A stretch of DNA of 64,000 bases from Latrodectus hesperus (GCA_037975125.1 CM075850.1:131350800-131414799); one strand, 5' to 3'; positions 18,260-30,150 are shown, counted from the stretch's first letter. The notes: generated by a model not told the origin, from the letters alone. Numbers and translations are program-made.

Positions 18260-18475
18260 GTGTATACAAGACCCACGTTTGCAGGTATGTATGAGAGGTC
18301 CGTGGTTGGAGGTGTGTATGAAAGGTCCTCATTTACAGGTGTGTATGAAAGGTCCTTAGTAACAGGTGTGTATGAAAGGTTCTCAGTAACAGGTGTGTAC
18401 GAGAGGTCCTCAGTAACAGGTGTGTATGAAAGGTTCTCAGTAACAGGTGTGTATCATAGGTCCTCGCTTACCTTG
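18260..18475. repeat. 27-bp minisatellite, eight units
   Basis: Eight head-to-tail 27-bp units with the core GGTGTGTATGAAAGGTCCTC followed by AGTAACA. The outer units are the most diverged. The period is a multiple of three, so one frame stays open as a nine-residue repeat of the type GVYERSSVT. There is no convincing start codon, no upstream exon and no sign of continued coding after the array, so I treat it as a minisatellite. The unit is much richer in GC than its surroundings. Confidence 0.85.
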
Positions 18476-18659
18476 AGAAAACACATATTTGAAAAGATGA
18501 AAATATTGAAATAAATTATGTCACACGATTATTAAAATCACATTATAAACCATAAATTTCGTAAAAATATTCCTGTAAGTTTAGTATATAATTTGGGTCC
18601 TCGGATTGGGGGTGAAAACACATAGAGCGCACCTGCCAGTTTAGACCAACCTGTGTGTG

Positions 18660-19500
18660 TGTGACAATACGCTTTAACAAAAAGTTAATAAATCCTTCCC
18701 AATTTGGAAGGTTGATTTTGACCTGAGTCATTTCGTATTGTTTACGCGTTTCTTTATCTAGTTTTTGGGAAATAATATTGATTAGTATTAATTCCGATAA
18801 TTTATTTAATTCTAAATCTAACAATTTCAGCACTCTTAAGTGTTTTAAAATATTGTCCGTAAATTTTTTCAATTCTTTTGATGATTCATGAGTTAATTTC
18901 TCTAAAGATAAAACTGAATTGATATGTGTAAGTCTGATATTAATTTCTTGTTTTCATACCTTTCTTTCAGAGTTTTTAATAGAGAGTTAAAAGTGTCATC
19001 TGTTGTTTGAATCGATTTTGCTTCACCTTTTAAAGATGCTTGTAAATAATAAAGTTTCTGTGTTTCATTTAAATCATTATTTTCAACAATCAAAGAATAA
19101 AATTGACTTTTAAAAAAATATTTCAATCTTCATAATTACCAAAAAATATGGGTAAAGGTATTTCAGGGAGTCTAACCTTAGATGCATTTTGACATTCATT
19201 TTGTTTCTTATCAAATTCATTTGTACTTTTCAATTGAGAAATAAGGAATTTCAACCTTACCTCAATTTTATCCAGGCTTTCTTGAAGCTCCTCTAAGTTG
19301 TTCAAATGTTCGTCAATATCTACTTCTTGAGGTAAGGCACAATATTCGCTTCGCATTCCATCAATAGTCTTATTTATAACTTTAATGTTATCCAACTTTT
19401 GTAAAAGTTCTATGTGACTTTCAGTTGTTTCCTGATAGTCCCTTGTAAAAGTTTCTAACCTTACGATTTTTGTTTTGATGGCACTTCGCTGCCCATTCAA
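18660..19500 (-). pseudogene. BEL/Pao-type gag fragment (DUF1759-like), broken
   Basis: Read on the minus strand from an ATG at 19500, the first piece (to about 19126) starts NGQRSAIKTKIVRLETF, the usual N-terminus of Pao-family gag, passes through a Glu/Leu-rich coiled region and reaches LPEIPLPIFFGNYED. After a frameshift the frame continues with KSQFYSLIVENNDLNETQKLYYLQASLKGEA, the hallmark of the DUF1759 gag domain. A further stop or frameshift near 18890 precedes a third piece ending PNWEGFINFLLKRI near 18660. Zinc knuckle, protease and pol are missing, so the element is cut off on its 3' side. It sits 3' of a candidate LTR and primer site, in the correct order for a minus-strand element. 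Confidence 0.8.
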
Positions 19501-19554
19501 AACAGTTATTTGTTGCTCTGCTATAATTTTATTATCTTGTTTGCGCTGATTAGT

Positions 19555-19572
19555 TCCGGGTTACTAGGACCA
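19555..19572 (-). other. candidate tRNA primer-binding site
   Basis: On the minus strand a TGG-starting stretch (TGGTCCTAGTAACCCGGA) begins three bases after the candidate LTR end. That is the position and start expected for a site complementary to a tRNA 3' CCA end. The tRNA was not identified. Confidence 0.5.
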
Positions 19573-19575
19573 AAA

Positions 19576-19772
19576 TGTAGGAGTCGTCCTACTAACTAAT
19601 GTATTCAAATGGACTGTATATTTTAATAAAAACGACTTTATTCATAACAAAGCATTAAAAAAGGAAAGCGGAAGACCGACGGCCTGTCACCTTCCAATGT
19701 TACTCGCTTTCAAAATTACATAAACAACTTCCTCACTTGGATCTATATGAGTCTTAACAGTTATACCTAACA
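19576..19772 (-). repeat. candidate 5' LTR of the BEL/Pao remnant, 197 bp
   Basis: On the minus strand the segment starts TGTTAGG and ends CCTACA (TG..CA rule, with short complementary ends). It contains an AATAAA near 19640 and is followed at once by the primer-site candidate and gag. The partner LTR is not in the window, so boundaries rest on these signals only. Confidence 0.5.
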
Positions 19773-19794
19773 AATAAAGATTGCAATGGGTCCC

Positions 19795-20340
19795 TTTGTG
19801 ATAAAGTAACGCACTTCCGATCGGAAGGTTTCGGATTCGATCCCAGTCGACCGTTGAGCAGCGGGAGAATGATGTTTTGTCACCGCGTAGTACACATTCT
19901 AATGTCCTACTCTAATACCTTTTAATAACATTGACTTCCGCGTGTTAGTAGTAGGCTGTATCCACATGTTGCATGGGAGGAATATTCTCGAGTATCCATC
20001 TCGACAGACTTGAATTGCAAAAGGTAGGAGACCCATCTTTTGCTGTTCCATCGTAGCTGGGATTGGAACCAAGAACTTTTCCTTTAAAAAGCACTGCCCG
20101 ATCATTTGATCTCGGTGAGGCCGTATATGTACTTCACCTGCATATATCTCATCTATTTCATCGTATAGCTAACGATTTACACCTACAAAAACTAGCATGC
20201 ATCTTTTAATAACCTCTTCGAACAGCCCTTTTTGAAGCATAATATCCTCGGGTTCACTGTTGAACAATGGGAGATGAATGTTACGCTTCTGCCTTTTTGC
20301 ATGCACATTTGTCGGATGATAGTTTTCGGGATTTCCTCCC
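19795..20340. repeat. cluster of three diverged tRNA-derived SINE remnants (family B)
   Basis: Three related pieces are visible. A plus-strand copy at about 19795-19880 has B-box GATTCGATCCC followed by GTTGAGCAGCGGGAGAATGA. A minus-strand copy at about 19940-20130 has GGTTCCAATCCC, then a body with ACTCGAGAATATTCC. A plus-strand copy at about 20215-20340 has GGGTTCACTGTTGAACAATG, then GGAGATGAATGTT. The shared motif order is the basis of the call; none is complete. Confidence 0.5.
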
Positions 20341-22219
20341 TTGCGAAACTAAAATATTTCAAGTAAAACTCCACCCTGACGGTAATTTGTGTCAAATAAT
20401 TAGGCTGTACAAATTTAAATATTTTTTAATTGTATTAAAATGGATGATTGTAAAGTTTATAACCCTCAAAACTCACTGCATCTGGAATGTATAGATAAAT
20501 ATCATTTACAGAAATTAATACTGTAGATTTAACTGATTATTGACATGTGCACAATAACACTATTACATTACTAAAAAAAATTTTTTTTAATTCAGGGTCA
20601 CTGTTGTTTTACATATACTGATTTGTTTTGTTTTCCCATGAGAAATCCAAGTTATTTTAAATTAGTCCTCCTGGAAACAAAAGACTAAACATGTGTATAT
20701 CATTTCAATTGATTAAAAAATTGTGATTTAAAACTGTCAACAGCAATATTATAAAAAAATAATGTATACATCATTCATTAATAATAAATTTTTAAAATTG
20801 TTCAAAATTGTGCATTTTTTTCTGATTAAATCTGATATGTATTTAATTACCCGTTAATCAAGTGCTCGTATAATATAATAAATGGACAGTTAATATTGAT
20901 GCCCAGACTTCAATTCCAATTAAAAATACTTATTGGATAAAATAATGTCTTCAATTTCTTTTTATCTACCTAATTGTATTTCATTTTAAAAAATTGACCC
21001 ACCACTTTTATTGCAAAGATAATTAAAATTCGAAAGGAGAAAAATCATTGAAATGTGGTATCTGTGAGTCCAGATTGATAAGCAATTCAATGAGATTTCA
21101 ATAGTTATCATTATAGTCTGGTACTTCTATGGTTTGAACCTGTTAACTAGTTTCATTAAATCTTAGTTTGATGTACTATTTAATTGGATCTATGAATCAA
21201 AATGTCTAGGTTGCCTTTATTGTCATACTCTTTAAAATTTTCTGAAACTATTCTCATCACTTTAAATTTTGTTTTTTGTAAATTAATGCAATTTAAGTCA
21301 ACTGTAAATTTTATTTAGTTTCAAAATAAATGTAATACTAATAATTGTGCCATTTTATATTCTTCTTGCTGGAAACTTATTATTTAAACTTTGAATTATA
21401 CTTTTTATGTCATAACTTTATATATAATCTATTTAAATTTAAATAAAATACTATTTAATGTCACATTGAACGGATGCCTAAAATTGTATTTAAAAAATTA
21501 AGCTAAGACTTGATGTTGTGTTAGTTTGCAGAAATATTGCTCTTTTTTAAATTTATATTTCAACGTAAACAGAAGTGCAATATGATTTGTTTTACTAGCA
21601 GAGACTTTTTGTTTTAACATCAAGAGGGAAAAAACATAGTCCCATGATGAAAACTAAGAACAAATAAATTATAGAATTCTGTAGCGACTCCGAATTATCA
21701 TTTGTGTGCTAATAATTTAATTGTCTGAAATTTAATTTCATACTTGCAATTTTAGGAAATCTTTTAAAAATAACAAAATCTTCCCATATTTATAAATTTC
21801 TATTTTAGTTATTTAAATACTTTTTTGATTATCTGCTTTAAAGTAAGTTGAAAGCAAACCATTTAATAAAATTCTTTGATTTCAATAAAGTTTATTTATT
21901 TATTTTTTTATTTCAGCGGTAATTGTAAGAAAAACGTTTTAGAAGCATAAAATTTCATTTAATAAATCAAATAAAATTCTGCTAGCTGCCGAAGCATAAT
22001 AAATGCGAATTTTCTACACAAATTTGTTTTAAATACTAAATTTTTTCATATTATTTTGTCACTTTTAAGACTTGATACTGCATTCCTTTAGAAATTAAAT
22101 ACTTAGAAATATTAATAAGTATAAAATTTCTAATTTTAAGAAAAATACTATGTAAATATTTAATATATATATCCTTTGAGTACAAATTACTGAACAAAAT
22201 ATGTTATTATATATATATA
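20341..22219. other. gene-free AT-rich DNA
   Basis: Nothing recognisable on either strand. Ends in a short (TA)n run that is the target of the DD41D element. Confidence 0.65.
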
Positions 22220-22519
22220 CAGGGTGATTATAAAAAAACTTTGCCAACATCTGCACTTCTAGCGTCCATTCTATTTAACCGATCAAGATGATATTTCAAA
22301 TATAGTTCTTTTGAGATATGCGCTCGAGATTCTGTGAATGGCAACACAGTGGCCCTCGCGGTTACAGTTATAGTGACAGAAACTCGAAATTTTCGAATGG
22401 CAACGTCTATATTTTACCATCGCAAAATGTTCAGCACATGCGAAAACCCTAAATAGCGTTGAAACGGTACCGATATGTCTAAAAACGGACGTGTTCTGCA
22501 AACACAAAAAAGAGTTCTG
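22220..22519. repeat. left terminal inverted repeat of DD41D copy 1
   Basis: Reverse complement of 23854-24152 with a modest number of mismatches, closest match at the outer 250 bp. Open frames read across it are by-products of the repeat. Confidence 0.88.
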
Positions 22520-22628
22520 AAAACCGGCCAATAAAACACGATCTGGGCGCACGCAATAAATTTGCATGTGACAGAGTCAAGAAACCAATCACAGAACGCC
22601 GGTCGCCAGATATTCAGCCTAGGAAACC

Positions 22629-22635
22629 TATAAAA
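22629..22635 (+). promoter_or_regulatory. TATA-box-like motif of the DD41D transposase gene
   Basis: TATAAAA lies 53 bp before the transposase ATG in otherwise GC-richer sequence, and is conserved in the second copy. Confidence 0.55.
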
Positions 22636-22687
22636 TACCAAGCGGGTATGCGAAGTCGTCATTCGGGAACTCGCACATGCCGAAGAT

Positions 22688-23767
22688 ATGAGTCTTCCTA
22701 GGAAAGTTCGCGGTGAATTGATCAAACTCTATTACCAAAATGGGATGAACGCTGCGGAAGCCTTGCGTGTGTATCGCCGCAATCATCGACAACGACGCGG
22801 CCCATGTACTCTGCAAGCTCTGCGTGATTTATTGCGGAAATTCGAAGATACAGGCTGCACCTGTGACAAACAGCGCTCCGGACGGCCAACTGTTTCTGAG
22901 GACGTTGTCATGGAAGTGCACCATACAGTAACTGCAGGACACACAGAAACCGCAAGAGGCATAGCGCGCGTGTTGGATATTCCGAACTCAACGGTCCGCA
23001 AGCTCTTGCGCTCGGTACTTCACATGTTTCCCTATCGGTTCCAGCGCGTCCATATGTTGGAGCCGGGTGACCCACAACAACGTCTGGACTTCGCAAATGC
23101 ATTTTTGTTACGATATGATGCGGATAACGACTGGCCACTTCGCATACTATGGACGGACGAGGCGCATTTCACCTTAAATGGCAGCATTAACACAAAGAAT
23201 TGTGTGCACTGGGGAGAGACGAATCCTCATGCTGTGGCGCCAGTACCATTATTTGACGCCAAAGTGATTGCGTGGTGCGGAATTACAGCTACATTTGTTT
23301 TAGGCCCGTTCTTCTTTGAGGAAACGACCCCGACTGGCCCTGCAACATGTTCTGTAACGGGCCCTCGGTATGCAGCCATGCTGAAAAATTATGTCTTACC
23401 GGAGTTGCGTCGGCTGAATGCACTCAATGACATTGTTTGGATGCAAGATGGCGCACCTCCACATATAGCGAGGTTAGTTAAAAGGCTCCTGGATCAGCAT
23501 TTTGGTGATCGCATCATCTCACGCTATTATCCTTTTCCGTGGCCTGCGCGATCCCCAGATCTGACGCCTATGGATTTCTGGTTTTGGAGCTATCTCAAAT
23601 CCAGAGTTTATCTGTGCAATCCTCAAACATTGTCGAACTTAAAGGATTCTATACGGCGTGAGATTGGAAACATCCCTCGTGCCATGTTGCGTGCAGCGAC
23701 ATTGTCCACCGTCTCCCGCATGCAATGCGTAATTGCCTGTGATGGCACTCATGTGGAAAATATTTGA
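22688..23767 (+). CDS. DD41D Tc1/mariner-superfamily transposase, intact
   Basis: A 359-aa protein expected to bind the element's inverted repeats and to cut and paste it in the nucleus. Residues about 8-55 (LIKLYYQNGMNAAEALRVYR) match the helix-turn-helix of the DUF4817 type. A second DNA-binding stretch, TARGIARVLDIPNSTVRKLL, lies near 88-107. The DDE_3-type catalytic core shows D in WTDEAHF (about 156), D in WMQDGAPPH (about 253), and a third acid, D in PDLTPMDFWFW. Exactly 41 residues separate the second and third, giving a DD41D triad. The ATG chosen is followed by the HTH at the usual distance; the frame has no stop. The TATA motif upstream and AATAAA five bases after the stop support a self-contained gene. 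Similar proteins are often named Tc3-like in arthropod annotations; DD41D spacing is that described for the rosa group. Subfamily placement needs a tree. Confidence 0.93.
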   Translation: MSLPRKVRGELIKLYYQNGMNAAEALRVYRRNHRQRRGPCTLQALRDLLRKFEDTGCTCDKQRSGRPTVSEDVVMEVHHTVTAGHTETARGIARVLDIPNSTVRKLLRSVLHMFPYRFQRVHMLEPGDPQQRLDFANAFLLRYDADNDWPLRILWTDEAHFTLNGSINTKNCVHWGETNPHAVAPVPLFDAKVIAWCGITATFVLGPFFFEETTPTGPATCSVTGPRYAAMLKNYVLPELRRLNALNDIVWMQDGAPPHIARLVKRLLDQHFGDRIISRYYPFPWPARSPDLTPMDFWFWSYLKSRVYLCNPQTLSNLKDSIRREIGNIPRAMLRAATLSTVSRMQCVIACDGTHVENI

Positions 23768-23771
23768 AATT

Positions 23772-23777
23772 AATAAA
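23772..23777 (+). promoter_or_regulatory. polyadenylation signal of the transposase gene
   Basis: AATAAA begins five bases after the TGA stop and is followed by a T-rich stretch. Also present in copy 2. Confidence 0.6.
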
Positions 23778-23853
23778 GATTTTTTTTCTCTATGTGTTCT
23801 CATCATTGAGCAGTGTCTTGTCTCTGTCGTATGCATTATTCCTCCGTGCGCCT

Positions 23854-24152
23854 TGAAGAACTGTTTGTATGTGTATAACACGTCGGTTTTCGGACATATC
23901 GGTACCGTTTCAACGCTATTTAGGGTTTTCGCATGTGCTGAACATTTTGCGATGGTAAAAAGTAGGCGTTGCCATTCGAAAATTTCGAGTTTCTGTCACT
24001 ATAACTGTAACCGCGAGGACCACTGTGTTGCCATTCACAGAATCTCGAGCGCATATCTCAAAAGAACTATATTTGAAGTATCATCTTGATCGGTTAAATA
24101 GAATGGACGCTAGAAGTGCAGATGTTGGCAAAGTTTTTTTATAATCACCCTG
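23854..24152. repeat. right terminal inverted repeat of DD41D copy 1
   Basis: Inverse copy of 22220-22519. Ends in CACCCTG directly followed by TA and a long (TA)n tract. Confidence 0.88.
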
Positions 24153-24919
<767 letters not shown>

Positions 24920-25087
24920 AGATTAGAAGTATCATAGGCGAAAATTGAAAAGTACTAGAATGAATACAACACTTATGATGTTTAGCAATACATTCAGCGC
25001 AAAAGCAGCTAAAATAGAATTACTAAAATATAATTAAACGTACATTTTTATAAAATTAATCAAAAACTCAAATGAGAAAATAATAAT

Positions 25088-25410
25088 CAAATACTAGATG
25101 GAGAATAATACATTGAAAATACGAAATATAGTAAACAAAAGGTAATATGTTCAATATATTCAATATATTGTTTAAAATTTCTCAAAGAAAATATAGGGGT
25201 GTATTGGCTTCTTTAAAACTGGGTTAAAGTAGAAAAGCCATACTTTGTGCCAATGTGGTCAATATCCTTTATAGAAGCCGGCTTTGTTGGTACTTCGTTC
25301 CATTTTCCTTTATTCTATTTTCTTTGAAATTTTAAACTATATATTGAACATTTTTCCTTCTGTTTACTATATTTCGTATTTTCAATGTATTATTCTTCAT
25401 TTAGTATTTG
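25088..25410. repeat. inverted repeat with about 100-bp arms (foldback)
   Basis: 25088-25192 and 25317-25410 are inverted copies with small indels; both carry CAAATACTA at the outer end, then AATACATTGAAAATACGAAA and TATAGTAAACA. The 124-bp spacer is less AT-rich and shows no coding signature. No clear target duplication at the outer ends. It could be a MITE or foldback element, or a local inverted duplication; a transcript through it would form a long hairpin. Confidence 0.8.
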
Positions 25411-28400
25411 TTTTTGAGAATTTTACTTTTTTAATTGATGGAAATGGTACCATTCACTATATTCAAATCCAAATTTACTTTGATAAATTTCCAGCATTCA
25501 TCAATTGAGGTAGATAGTATATATTACGCTTTATTGCATTATTTTTATTGAAACTGATAAAAACATTTATGAATATTATTTCATAGAATTCAATTAAGAA
25601 TTTCCATCCAATTGGCGCAGTGTAATAATCATATCTATCGTAATAACTGGCAAAAATTCAAAAGTCTTTGCTTACGATAAATCCATTGTTTGTTTAACCA
25701 ACTCAGTTTCGATAAATTAATGGAAAATAGAGTGAAGCGGCAACTTGTTTATTTTATATCCATGTAAGTCATTTGAGTTAGTATTAGGCCACTTTGTCAA
25801 TATCATCATTTTGCAGGTATATATAAGAAATACATTTATTAAAAGACAATACTTAGTGGCAACATTTTTATTTTGTTATAGTCTATGATAGAAGTTGCCA
25901 TCATTTTATTTTTCGTGATTTTCAGGAATACGAGATTGATGGAAATATTTTGATCTTTAAGGAGTAGTTCGTAAAACACTAAATATCCTGAGTTAGAGTT
26001 AATGGTATTTTATCAGACACATTCATTCAAGAGAAAAATTATCTCCATGGACGTGTTTTGAATATAACAACACTTCCCGAACAGTATATGCCTTTGAATG
26101 TGTGTGATGACTTAAGAAATTCATGCCAACTGATCACTTAATAATTTAGTACAGGTTGTGATGATGGCTTTTAGTTTAGGACTGTTCAAATTTCAATGTT
26201 TATGGGAGAGAGACAAAACGCTAGGTATTCATCTCTTTTAAAAAATAAAGAAACTGGCATCTATTTCTACAAGCAATGCAGATTCCATCCAAATCCTTAA
26301 CTTTATGTAGGAAGTAATTTCATGCACGTTACTCATGCCGTTAAACATGCAGGGCTTATTTTCATTTATAAATCAATTATAATTTCATTTATTATTTTCA
26401 TATGGTTTTTAAGGCTTTATTTCAATAAATATTCTTAGAGTTCTTTCCTATCTTGATATGTTGACATATATCTTAAAAATTCCCCCACCATATGCTGATA
26501 TAATATCTATGTTAAAAATTCTTCGATCACCATTGTGTTCACGGGAAGAATCATTGTTAAAAGTAATAAACTTTGATTAAATTATTTTAAAATTAAATCA
26601 CTCCTAAATTATCCATTACACGACTAGTTGTTAATTTACTGTGAATGTTTTTGTGCTGCTTATCATGTAAACGAGCAATTTGATGAAAATGAAAATTCTG
26701 ACTAATTTAAAAATATATCCGCTTATAACTTGATTTTCATACCAGATTCTTCCCAACTTTAAAATAAAAATCATGTATTTTCGTCCTCAATTTATTTGAC
26801 AATATCAAAAAAAGTACATTAATTCAATAATTTAAATAAAACAAACAGAAATAATGTCTATTTTCTAAACTTCCGAGGTTATTGAAAATATAATCAAATA
26901 TTGCTTCAGCAACCTATTTCGATTGCGCAGCATTTTCACAAAAATTCCATGAATTTAATGCAATTTTTATTGCTGAAAAACAATGAAATTTAACGACATT
27001 AAATATCATTAAAATACAAATTTACCAAAAAAATTTTTTTCTCATTTAAATTCGAAAAGTTGTATTTTTGCATTGAATAATACTTTGGTATAATCCATTC
27101 TATTTTATTTAAAATATTATTTAAATTGTTTTACAAATAATGGTACTATGAATACCCCTAGTTATATATGTATTCATTGACATTGCAACTAAAAATTCTA
27201 TTAATATAAAAGCTGACATTTCTCTGGCAGTAAAAGATGCAAAACTTGTCACCACCAATTTCTTTCTTATTCTTTGATAAGTTACATGAGATTTATAAAA
27301 TAACAATGAATTTGAAGTAAAAATTTCACAATCTCATTTAAAACAAAACTTCACTCCACATATTAAGAAAATTCTGAAGAATCCTCAGTATAAAACATGC
27401 ATGTTGCGCTCTAACATTTATTTTCTGACTGTAACCCTGTGTGTTCAATTGACAGTGTTCAAATAAATATCTTACAGTTTTTATTCTTATTATATTTTAT
27501 GATGGAGAGATAGATAGGAAGAGAGAGAGGGAGAATTTACGTTTAATAAAAATCAAATTTTCAAGCCCCCACCAAAATTGGTGCAAATAATTTAAGCCAG
27601 TTACTTTCTATTCCTATATTTTTTTAAAAATAGTGTTTAGTACGTTATAAAGTAAAATTCGCTATATTTTAGTGTCAAAAAAACAGCATATCCAACATTG
27701 GATCTGGTAACTCATCAACCAACCAATTTTGATTTAATAATGCCGAAGTATTTAAGGTTTTATTCAGTCATATGAATTTGAAATATTTGTTTCTAAAATT
27801 CCAAATACCATTTTAAGTATTCTTATTGATTGGATTTTTTCTTGAACATTCTGATAATTATTTTGGTGTCATGTATTTTCGTCAAAAAATAATTAGGTTG
27901 CAATTATCCAAGATTCTATGCTAATTCTTCAAAATGAAGGATTATAAGTTCGAACCCAGTATTTATTGAACAACTTAAAGCATATGTGCTACTATTTTCT
28001 GCGTGTATATCGGTAATTGAGTTTTTAGCACACTATTAGCGAATAAAATTCCATAATCCCGAAAGCAGTAAATAACTTGACTGTTACGACGTTTATCCGT
28101 GATGCAGTAGTGGAATATATTCTTGGAGAAAAAGGTTCGTAGTTCGATCCCAATTTCAAGTGAACAACGGAAGATAGATGTTGTTAACATCTTTCAGAAG
28201 AGGATGTCTGGTTTTTTCTGGGTTTTTTCACTAGTGACACGTAAATGTGGTCCATTATCTATGAAAAATCTTCTATATATCTCAAATCTACAAAAAAAAA
28301 AATGGAAATATCCAGAAAATACATTTTTTACCTTATTCAATGCATTTTAAAGAGAAATGTTCTCCGTTTTAATATTTTTGTTTTAAATGTACCACATTTT

Positions 28401-29271
28401 TAATTTTCTTTTCTTTCGCACATTTTTTGTTTACTTTTCCTTTAATTTTCTTCAAACATTTCTGAGTATTCCAGAGCTTCTTTTCTAAGATTTGTAATAA
28501 TTAAAAGTTTAAGTCATTGATTTCAAATTTTGGAAGTTGTGGCTCTAAAACATTATCGATTTTGTTTGTTCTAATAAATGATAAATATAAAAGTTTCAAA
28601 GACAACTAATTTAGCCCAGCAAAAAGTGAAGGAATCTTAATTTTAAATTATAGCTTATCATTTTATATAATATAATTATTTGGACGTAAGGTAAACTTAT
28701 TTTCTTTTAATATACTTATCTCAATGGAGATTAGAAATATTTAGTCCAAAAACAAGTATTAGCGTACTTAAAAATTATCTGAAAGTTGATGTCGTCAGCT
28801 CCTTAACCCACAATGAGGACAACAGAAATAAACTGAGGTAATGAGAGAAACAGAAAAAGACTTGGCACCACGGGCTCTGGAGAAAAAGGGCTCTGTGATA
28901 AACAGTTGATCAATTCAGGAAAATAAATGGTGTCACTTTAGCTTAATGATGCATTCTTTTATTCCTACAAAACATTTGTTAACTAATTTGCTCAATTAAT
29001 TCACTAATTTACAAAAAGTAAAACATTTCATCCCTTGTATATGAGAACTTTGCTTAGAAATGTATCAATCAAGAAACAATGTCAAGATGGCTGGTCAGTC
29101 TAAATAAAATTTGTTTTAATTTCTTCAGGTATATTTTCCGTTCCTACAAAAATCCTCGATAGAAACTATAAGCCAAATATACGGAATTTTTCGTATATAT
29201 AAATTTTGATTAAAATACTTGGATGAAAATATTTTATTAAGGAAGAAAATTTATTTCTAAAAATCAATAAA

Positions 29272-29278
<7 letters not shown>
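25411..29278. other. gene-free AT-rich DNA
   Basis: No gene recognised. It holds a GA-rich run near 27500-27535, SINE remnants at 27905-28260 and a less AT-rich patch at 28786-28920 that resembles repeat DNA. Confidence 0.6.
27905..28260 (+). repeat. two diverged tRNA-derived SINE remnants (family B)
   Basis: Near 27950, AAGTTCGAACCCAGT is followed by GAACAACTT. Near 28138, AGTTCGATCCCAATTTCAAG is followed by TGAACAACGG and AAGATAGATGTTGTT. The motif order matches the copies at 2.5 and 19.8-20.3 kb. Confidence 0.5.

Positions 29279-29334
<56 letters not shown>
29279..29334. repeat. (TA)n microsatellite, about 56 bp
   Basis: Uninterrupted TA repeat. Confidence 0.95.
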
Positions 29335-29335
<1 letters not shown>

Positions 29336-29639
29336 TGTTGAAATAGATAAGAAGTTCACCATTTTATCCGTTTAAGAATGTTGTTAATAAAAAATAAGTG
29401 CGTGAGTGAAACACAATTGTTTTTGTCTTCTTCTTAAGGCACATAAAATCAAAACAAATTGAATTGAAATTAAATCAAGAAAAATAAAATAATAAACGTA
29501 TTTCCAATATATTTTATACTTTATTTTGAGTATTGATAATTATTTTTTAATATTTGATAAATAATAAATCTACAATAAAGTTATTTCCATTGATCGATGT
29601 AGTTAAAACCATGTTAGAGCTAGATCTTTTTCTGAAAAC

Positions 29640-30150
29640 ATCGGAGATCGTAGAAAGCTTAATTTAGCTCAGCAAACAATTTCGGATTCTATTCGGAAGA
29701 AAAGATTGGTGTGGTAATATTCAAAACGGGTTCCACCTGAATTAAGTCCGAAGAGTTATGATGCTCGATTCGTCATATGCATATCTCTTCTTGTAAGGAA
29801 CATAATCGATCCCTTCTTGAACCGGATGATAATAAGGGATGAAAAGTGGATGACCTCCGAAAACATCGTACGGAAAAGGGTAAATCGTGCGTAAAACCTA
29901 GACCTTTCAACTCTAAAGCAAAGTATTGCCAACTACTGGATTGCCAACTACTAAAGTATTGCCAACAACTAAAAGTATTGCCAACTACTGGATAATTTAA
30001 AGGGAGCAGTCCAAGAAAAGATGCTTGCAGTGTTCTAAGAAAGAGCAGTTCAAGAAAGAGGCGATGAAAAGAGTTCGTCAAAAATTGCAGAACTAGGCTT
30101 GGTAAATTCTGCCCCTGACAATATATTCCTGGGGCTTATCACGCATCCAC
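29640..30150 (+). pseudogene. mariner (DD34D-type) transposase remnant, heavily damaged
   Basis: Pieces in shifting frames follow the order of a mariner transposase. LNLAQQTISDSIRKKR (second helix-turn-helix) is followed by VPPELSPKSYDARF (the WVPHEL box), then IDPFLNRMIIRDEKWMT, which holds the first catalytic aspartate. Next come YCQLLDNLKGAVQEK and a possible ELGW-like end near 30090-30150. Stops and frameshifts are frequent, and the block around YCQLL is duplicated at DNA level (29921-29994). The N-terminus, the QDNARPH region and the inverted repeats are not seen. Much older than the Tc1-type copies at 44-58 kb. Confidence 0.8.
29921..29994 (+). repeat. short tandem duplication inside the mariner remnant
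   Basis: About four imperfect repeats of AAGTATTGCCAACTACTGGA, of 13 to 21 bp, all copies of the codons for the YCQLLD segment. A slippage expansion within dead coding DNA. Confidence 0.8.

Larger units (their letters stand above)
22220..24152 (+). mobile_element. complete DD41D Tc1/mariner-superfamily transposon, copy 1 (1,933 bp)
   Basis: Termini CAGGGTGATTATAAAAAAAC and its complement lie at both ends, flanked by TA on each side (22218-22219 and 24153-24154), the target duplication of the superfamily. The terminal inverted repeats are long, about 300 bp (22220-22519 and 23854-24152), with scattered mismatches. A single intact transposase gene fills the interior. The element sits in a TA repeat. 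About 98% identical by eye to 46492-48421 (about 35 differences). Everything needed in cis and in trans seems present, so this copy may be competent to move. Confidence 0.93.

Noticed and set aside
18260..18475. CRISPR-like array
   Set aside because: The units are contiguous 27-bp repeats with no unique spacers, and the genome is eukaryotic.
22283..22816. Open frames of about 60-118 codons across the ends of both DD41D elements (also 23733-24089, 46554-46996, 48041-48413)
   Set aside because: They read the terminal inverted repeats or the antisense of the transposase and recur in mirror image at both ends; no motif supports them.
29773..30081. 102-codon minus-strand open frame as a gene
   Set aside because: It is the antisense of the mariner remnant; motifs are on the plus strand.
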